From positions 46,828 through 110,827 of the forward strand of contig JAZQQM010000001.1 of assembly GCA_045629045.1 (NCBI GenBank): a DNA stretch of 64,000 bases. Direction: 5' to 3'. Below, one piece after another: positions 61,336-64,000 of this stretch. Below the pieces are notes generated by a model. That model worked only from the letters and a program-made list of their open reading frames with translations, searched no databases and was not told the origin of the DNA. The number at the start of each line of letters is the position of its first letter. Within the stretch, counting starts at the first letter, position 1. The stretch comes from JAILLW01 sp045629045. Its GTDB lineage: Bacteria; Bacillota; Clostridia; Lachnospirales; Lachnospiraceae. The translations under genes were made by a program, and so were the position numbers.

Positions 61336-63638
61336 TGAAAAGTTATCTTGGACTTGTTCCGCTTTCCGCAAAGAAAAGAAAGAAAAGAAACAGAATGACT
61401 CTGCTTTGTATAATAATTGCTGTATTTATGGTTACGGGAATTTTCAGCATGGCGGATGTAGCTGTAAAAATGGAAAGAACACATGCCTCCGGCAAACATG
61501 GCAATTGGCATTTTCAGGTTGAGAATGTTTCGGAGGATAAACTTTTCGAAATTGCCGACGAATCTTTTGTGAAATATTTTTCAAGATACGATACGGTGAA
61601 TAATAATCTTGACGAAGAATACTATATTAACAAAAAGTCGGCAGTCATTTCGTGTTGTGACGAGGATTATCTTAAAATGATGTCAACTTTCGAAGAAGGC
61701 TCCTACCCGTCGTGTTCGAATGAAATAATTTTGAACGAAAGCATGAAAGAGATTATGGGAGTAAAGAAGGGAGATATTGTAAAAGTATCGACTCCGTGTG
61801 ATGAGAGAGAAATGGTAATATCGGGATTCGTTGACGAAAACATCGACATGTATGATGCCTGCAGGGCCTTTGTAACGGTTGAGGCATTTTGGGAGATAAC
61901 AAACGGTTTGGAAGTTGAAGAAGTCGGATATTACCAATTGGAGAATAATTACACTGCGAAGAAAAACATTGAAAAAATAAAGTCTTTGCATAAAATTTCA
62001 GAGGACGAAATCACCCGAAACGAAATGCTGCTTATGGCATATGGCAACAGCGAAGACAATTATATTGTCGGTATATATTATATTGCGGCTGTATTGATTG
62101 TATTTGTTATTCTGGCGGGCGTCTTGATGATATCGGGATCGATTTCGGCAAGCGTTTCCGAAAGAATTTCTTTTTACGGAATGTTACGGTGCATAGGTGC
62201 AAGCAAGAAACAGATTCTAAAACTTGTACGATTGGAGGCGCTTAACTGGTGTAAAACCGCAGTTCCGGTCGGTGCGGCACTTGGAACAATCGGAGCATGG
62301 GGACTTACGGCGGTACTTAGAACCATAAGCAGTGAGTTTGCGGATTTGAAACTATTTTATATAAGTCCCATAGGAATAATAATGGGAGTGGTTTCGGGAA
62401 TTGTAACCGTATGGATAGCCTCGGCGCTTCCTGCAAGAAAAGCTTCGAAGGCATCACCGATTGCGGCGGCTTCCGGAAATATGAATGTGGAAGGAAAAAA
62501 ATCCGGAATAAGAAAACTGTCCGATAAAGCGGACATAAAACTCGGGATGAAATATGCTCTCGATTCTAAAAAAAGTGTGTTTATGATTTCCGGCTCGTTT
62601 GCACTGTGCATTGTTGTATGTCTTGTGTTTGTATCGATGTTGCAACTTATTGAACGTGCGCTTCCGTGCCTTAGGGATTATTCGGCTGATATTGAAGTAT
62701 ATGCACCAAATTATTCCTCGAGTCTTGATGTAGAAATTGCGGATGAACTGAATTCAATGCCTGAAGTAAAGCATGCTTTCGGACGAATGTATTCGCAAGT
62801 TGAGGTTGAAAGCAATAAGAGTGTTGACGTGATAGATTTGATATCCTATGACGAGTTGCAATTTGGATGGGCAAAAAAAGATTTGATCAAAGGCGATGTG
62901 GATAAGGTTTCAAAAGAGTCAGGGTATGTTCTTACGGTGTATGACAAGGAAAATCCCTTAAGAGTGGGAGATGTCGTTTATATAGAAGGACAGCCGTATG
63001 AAATAGGTGCGGCATTAAATAATTCGCCTTTTTCATCTTCGGACATACCTACGGTAATCTGTTCGGAAGAGACTTTTGAAGAACTTTTTGGAAAGAGTAA
63101 GTATGCTACAATCGATATTCAAATGGCTGATGAATTTTTTGACAGCAATCAAAATGTTATAAGGGATATATTCGATGACGATGTGATTATTTCCGACAGA
63201 AGAGAGGACAACAAAGAAACAACATCTATTTACTATGCATTTAATATAACTGTTTATGCGTTTATTTCATTACTGGCATTAATAAGCATAATAAACATAG
63301 TAAACAGCATTTCTATGAGTACTCAGGCAAGGACAAAACAATTGGGAATTATGCGCGCAATCGGACTTGATGACGATGAACTAGGAAGAATGATATTTTC
63401 GCAAGGTGCGACATATGCGATAACAGGAATAATTATAGGTATGGCTGTAGGAATACCGTTACACTGTATATCTTACAATATGTTGATTACTTCGCATTTC
63501 GGAGACGAATGGAGTCTTCCTATTGCTGCAATCGTTGCGATATTATCGGTTGTTTTGGCGGCAACCGTGATATCGGTAATTCTCCCGGTAAAAAGAATCA
63601 AAAAAACATCGATTACCGAGGTTATAAAGGAATTATAA
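61335..63638 (+). CDS. ABC transporter permease, FtsX/MacB-like
   Basis: 767 residues. N-terminal helix (about 20-42), outer MacB-type domain (about 45-250), three helices in an FtsX core (about 250-370), then a second half: helix near 415, outer domain (about 440-610) and three helices in a second FtsX core ending SVVLAATVISVILPVKRI. A duplicated FtsX layout as in lipoprotein or antimicrobial-peptide exporters. ATG 61335 with SD GGGAGG is preferred over GTG 61326. Substrate unknown; the two-component pair upstream suggests peptide antibiotic response. Confidence 0.92.
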   Translation: MKSYLGLVPLSAKKRKKRNRMTLLCIIIAVFMVTGIFSMADVAVKMERTHASGKHGNWHFQVENVSEDKLFEIADESFVKYFSRYDTVNNNLDEEYYINKKSAVISCCDEDYLKMMSTFEEGSYPSCSNEIILNESMKEIMGVKKGDIVKVSTPCDEREMVISGFVDENIDMYDACRAFVTVEAFWEITNGLEVEEVGYYQLENNYTAKKNIEKIKSLHKISEDEITRNEMLLMAYGNSEDNYIVGIYYIAAVLIVFVILAGVLMISGSISASVSERISFYGMLRCIGASKKQILKLVRLEALNWCKTAVPVGAALGTIGAWGLTAVLRTISSEFADLKLFYISPIGIIMGVVSGIVTVWIASALPARKASKASPIAAASGNMNVEGKKSGIRKLSDKADIKLGMKYALDSKKSVFMISGSFALCIVVCLVFVSMLQLIERALPCLRDYSADIEVYAPNYSSSLDVEIADELNSMPEVKHAFGRMYSQVEVESNKSVDVIDLISYDELQFGWAKKDLIKGDVDKVSKESGYVLTVYDKENPLRVGDVVYIEGQPYEIGAALNNSPFSSSDIPTVICSEETFEELFGKSKYATIDIQMADEFFDSNQNVIRDIFDDDVIISDRREDNKETTSIYYAFNITVYAFISLLALISIINIVNSISMSTQARTKQLGIMRAIGLDDDELGRMIFSQGATYAITGIIIGMAVGIPLHCISYNMLITSHFGDEWSLPIAAIVAILSVVLAATVISVILPVKRIKKTSITEVIKEL

Positions 63639-63643
63639 TTGTG

Positions 63644-63691
63644 AAAAAACAGGTCAAAAACGAAATTGATTTTTCGAAGATCTGTTTTTTT
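63644..63691 (+). terminator. Terminator of the ABC operon
   Basis: Stem AAAAAACAGGTC / GATCTGTTTTTT (one G-T) with a smaller inner hairpin, ending in a seven-T run. Confidence 0.8.
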
Positions 63692-63769
63692 AATTCTATG
63701 ATTTTATAAATGGGTATGTTAAAATTAGCATGTATTTTGTTGAAAAACACTGTTTTAAGAAGTAAAGCG

Positions 63770-63800
63770 GGAATTCTCGGTTCTTCAAGTGCCGAGATGA
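63770..63800 (+). other. Left-end-like hairpin ahead of tnpB
   Basis: CTCGG ... CCGAG hairpin (about 63776-63796) in an AT-rich 150-bp stretch before tnpB. IS200/IS605 elements carry subterminal hairpins at their ends; this is a candidate for the left end. Confidence 0.35.
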
Positions 63801-63824
63801 AAGCGAAAAATAATAAGTTCATAC

Positions 63825-63853
63825 TTGAAAAACGAACACGTGTTTGGTATAAT
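63825..63853 (+). promoter_or_regulatory. tnpB promoter abutting the ATG
   Basis: -35 TTGAAA (63825-63830), 17-bp spacer, -10 TATAAT (63848-63853). The ATG is 6 bp past the -10 and no SD is visible, so a leaderless message is likely. Confidence 0.6.
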
Positions 63854-63859
63854 ATAAGT

Positions 63860-64000
63860 ATGAACAGAGCTATCAAATATCGAATATATCCTACAACTGA
63901 ACAAGAAATAAAGTTTCAAAAAACATTCGGGTGTTGTCGTAAAGTGTATAACTTGATGCTTGATGATAAAATCAAAAGTTATGAAAAAACAAAGACATTC
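63860..64000 (+). CDS. tnpB: IS605-type TnpB (OrfB) RNA-guided nuclease, N-terminus only
   Basis: 47 residues before the edge: MNRAIKYRIYPTTEQE then FGCCRKVYNLMLDDK, the HTH_OrfB_IS605 beginning (KYRIYPT plus the CR.VYN helix). Ancestor group of Cas12. The frame is open upstream to ATG 63710 in phase, but the family start and the promoter point to 63860. No tnpA is present upstream, so it is either a solo-tnpB element or tnpA lies beyond the edge. Confidence 0.85.
   Translation, partial: MNRAIKYRIYPTTEQEIKFQKTFGCCRKVYNLMLDDKIKSYEKTKTF

Noticed and set aside
63710..63859. 50-codon upstream extension of tnpB
   Set aside because: In phase and open, but the family starts at MNRAIKYRIYPT and the promoter lies inside the extension.

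Overview
The window looks like a chromosomal segment of a low-GC Gram-positive bacterium of the class Clostridia, most likely a Lachnospiraceae member. This is inferred from the content: sigH beside cysS/mrnC/rlmB, GatCAB, AddAB, UPF0735 ACT protein, DegV, an ECF-type thiamine transporter, a tRNA-fMet/Tyr/Phe/Val array, tandem VSGNS repeats, and DUF families common in that group. No rRNA operon, CRISPR array or prophage is visible. One IS605-type tnpB begins at the right edge.

Layout: 1-18 kb is almost entirely on the minus strand and housekeeping in nature: folC (cut by the left edge), mgtE, a C39-like peptidase, yigZ, a class A PBP, a tRNA-Thr on the plus strand, a secreted protein, sigH, a VSGNS-repeat SGNH hydrolase, rlmB, mrnC, cysS, ispF, an EAL protein and gatB-gatA-gatC. 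From 18.3 to 20.6 kb two plus-strand genes (radical SAM, MATE) have -10 boxes so close to their ATG that leaderless mRNAs are likely. 20.6-25.5 kb holds an XRE regulator with a hairpin-rich leader and paired operators, a glycine-riboswitch-controlled amino-acid symporter diverging from a TPP-riboswitch-controlled thiT, an MFS carrier and a CYTH protein.

25.5-43.8 kb is a long minus-strand block: malQ (with a LacI-type operator inside its promoter), traX, addA, addB, a Xaa-Pro peptidase, ridA, a small unknown protein, an EEP-fold hydrolase, an SGNH hydrolase, a lipoprotein, an MBOAT acyltransferase, a zinc-ribbon-like protein and a TetR regulator. MBOAT plus SGNH suggests surface-polymer O-acetylation. 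44-50 kb carries a small anchored protein, a DUF2225 protein, a large sensory GGDEF-EAL protein and guaB. At 50.17-50.50 kb a foldback element with two REP-like arms lies in the leader of an unknown membrane protein. 51.4-55.8 kb is a threonine-branch cluster: aspartokinase, an AP-superfamily 'phosphoglycerate mutase' (a proposed homoserine kinase analogue), homoserine dehydrogenase and an ACT regulator. DegV follows.

After four tRNA genes (57.46-57.83 kb) the strand switches and the sequence looks more AT-rich: a phosphoesterase, a two-component system and an ABC/FtsX exporter pair, typical of antimicrobial-peptide sensing and resistance modules, then tnpB. This segment may be an acquired island next to a tRNA array. 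All functions are from reading motifs and context; no database search was run.
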